Positions 5,854-6,936 of a DNA stretch of 6,936 bases are shown here, piece after piece. Origin of the DNA: Verrucomicrobiales bacterium. GTDB lineage: Bacteria; Verrucomicrobiota; Verrucomicrobiia; Limisphaerales; Palsa-1400. Each line of letters starts with the position of its first letter. Position 1 is the first letter of the stretch. Location of the stretch: the NCBI GenBank assembly GCA_028293405.1, contig JAQGOW010000198.1, positions 1 through 6,936 on the forward strand. The letters are read 5' to 3'. The notes under the pieces were generated by a model. That model saw only the letters and a list, made by a program, of their open reading frames with translations, searched no databases and was not told the DNA's origin. The translations under genes were made by a program, and so were the position numbers.

Positions 5854-6936
5854 TCAACCGTACGGATAACGCGCCTTCGCAATCGTCATCCCGCGCACAT
5901 CGATCTTGCTCACAGCCGCCGTCCCCAAACCCGCCTCTTCCGCCATCAACAAATGATTGTCGCAAATATTAAACGGATGCACACCCTTGGGCGCGCGCGG
6001 ATTGTCGTAGCCCATCACCGCCGTCGCCACCGCGTCCGTCGAAACCGGATTCAGTCCCGCAATCAAAATACCCGGCGTCGTCACCTTGATCGCGCCGGTC
6101 TGATCCGTCCAAGGACCTTCCCCATGATTCATCGCCGTAATCCCATCGATGATCGCGAGATGAATTGGACGCGCCGCACAAATATCCACAATGATTCGCG
6201 GCACGCGCGTGAACGGATCCTTATACGGCAAATTCGCTTTCAACCCCGGCAACTGAATTTTCTCGTAACCTTGGGAGTTGTGCAACGGCCCACGTCCCTC
6301 TGTCGCGTCCTCCGAACCCGCCTGCCCGCCATAAAGTGTGTTCGGCGTCAGCCCGAAACAATTCTTCATCGACAGCGTCACACCCGCCGTCACGTGATTC
6401 TTCAGCTTCGCCAACGAAACCATCACATCCGTTTCTTCGTAAGATTTATTCAGGTCGAGCGCCGAAAACATCAAACCGCCCGTCGGCACCTTCAAGTGCG
6501 CGTAAGACTTACTCGACCCAAGATTGCGCGTGTTTTCAAAAATCACATTGCCCATCGCCGAAAGCGCCTTCACATCCCAATCCGCCAATTCCAGGCTGTT
6601 CTCCAGCGACGACTTACTCTGCGTCGATTCCACGTACCGAATCCGTTTCGCGCCCGCCTCGACGAGCAACGCCGTCAATGCCATCACCGTCGCCGGATGC
6701 GTCATGTAAGTTTCCCCAACCGGTCGACCGAGATACGGACTAAAATTCGTCCCCGTCAAATTCAACTTCACCGTGACCGTTTTGTTTTTGACCAGCGTTT
6801 GAATGCCACCGATCAAATCGAAGCACTGTTTCAAAGCCGGTTTGACTTCGGCCCCGTAAGTTTTGCAACCAACAATCGCCACTTTGGCATTGGAACGAAC
6901 CTCCGGCGAAAGTGCTGCTGCAAAACCGGGACTGGC
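5854..6936 (-). CDS. DUF362 family protein, 5' end cut by the window edge
   Basis: The frame is open from the right edge to a TGA at 5854-5856, giving 360 visible residues. An in-frame GTG at 6882 is not the likely start: it lies inside the conserved first strand (NAKVAIVGC), and the 18 residues before it (ASPGFAAALSPEV...) look like the end of a signal peptide and the mature N-terminus. The true start should therefore lie beyond 6936. Counting from the first visible residue, DUF362 features are VKLNLTG near 57, THPATV near 80, LVEAGAKRI near 91, a long segment near 150 (ETDVMVSLAKLKNHVTAG), MKNCFGL near 171, AIIDGITAMNHGEGPW near 242 and AGLNPVSTDAVA near 274. No 4Fe-4S ferredoxin cysteine cluster, present in some relatives, is visible. 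The biochemical function of this family is not established. Its position at the head of the apparent operon suggests work on the same substrate as the enzymes downstream. Confidence 0.87.
   Translation of the reverse strand, partial: ASPGFAAALSPEVRSNAKVAIVGCKTYGAEVKPALKQCFDLIGGIQTLVKNKTVTVKLNLTGTNFSPYLGRPVGETYMTHPATVMALTALLVEAGAKRIRYVESTQSKSSLENSLELADWDVKALSAMGNVIFENTRNLGSSKSYAHLKVPTGGLMFSALDLNKSYEETDVMVSLAKLKNHVTAGVTLSMKNCFGLTPNTLYGGQAGSEDATEGRGPLHNSQGYEKIQLPGLKANLPYKDPFTRVPRIIVDICAARPIHLAIIDGITAMNHGEGPWTDQTGAIKVTTPGILIAGLNPVSTDAVATAVMGYDNPRAPKGVHPFNICDNHLLMAEEAGLGTAAVSKIDVRGMTIAKARYPYG

Noticed and set aside
6880..6882. GTG as start of the DUF362 gene
   Set aside because: The conserved first strand of the domain begins before it and the frame stays open to the window edge with signal-peptide-like residues, so the start lies outside.

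Overview
The window looks like a chromosomal piece of a Gram-negative bacterium whose secretome is rich in beta-propeller proteins. The seven-bladed FG-GAP proteins with frequent 'GTNW'-type turns, the C-terminal Ig-like module with LWPSNHK and VPHDQ motifs, and the neighbouring secreted sialidase-like, esterase and DUF362 genes suggest Verrucomicrobiota (Pedosphaera/Limisphaerales-like). That placement is an inference from protein style; no marker gene is present. All five genes lie on the minus strand, so transcription runs from the right edge to the left edge. Both terminal genes are cut by the window.

Right half (6936 to 3533): three closely spaced genes that look like one operon. In transcription order they are a DUF362 protein (5' end outside the window), a secreted sialidase-like BNR/Asp-box propeller protein 61 bp downstream (taking the signal-peptide start), and a secreted alpha/beta-hydrolase of the acetyl-xylan-esterase/dienelactone-hydrolase type only 7 bp further on. 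A plausible joint role is extracytoplasmic processing of an acylated glycan: the propeller enzyme acts on a glycosidic bond and the esterase removes acyl groups. The substrate cannot be read from the sequence.

Middle (3532 to 3280): a 253-bp non-coding stretch with a GC-rich imperfect palindrome and no convincing promoter.

Left half (3279 to 1): two tandem, diverged paralogues, each an exported seven-repeat FG-GAP propeller. The first is complete (530 aa) and ends in an Ig-like module. The second is cut by the left edge just where that module should begin, and its sixth blade carries an insertion of about 75 residues that contains a six-copy Thr-Asn repeat. The 172 bp between them hold a strong strand-specific hairpin (terminator-like) and an inverted repeat that could hide the ribosome binding site of the second paralogue.

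I found no RNA gene, CRISPR array, insertion sequence, integrase or phage gene. The most unusual items are the Thr-Asn insertion in a propeller blade, the possible RBS-sequestering leader, and a sialidase-like protein that seems to lack the first arginine of the sialidase triad. I see no clear evidence of a wholly new system.
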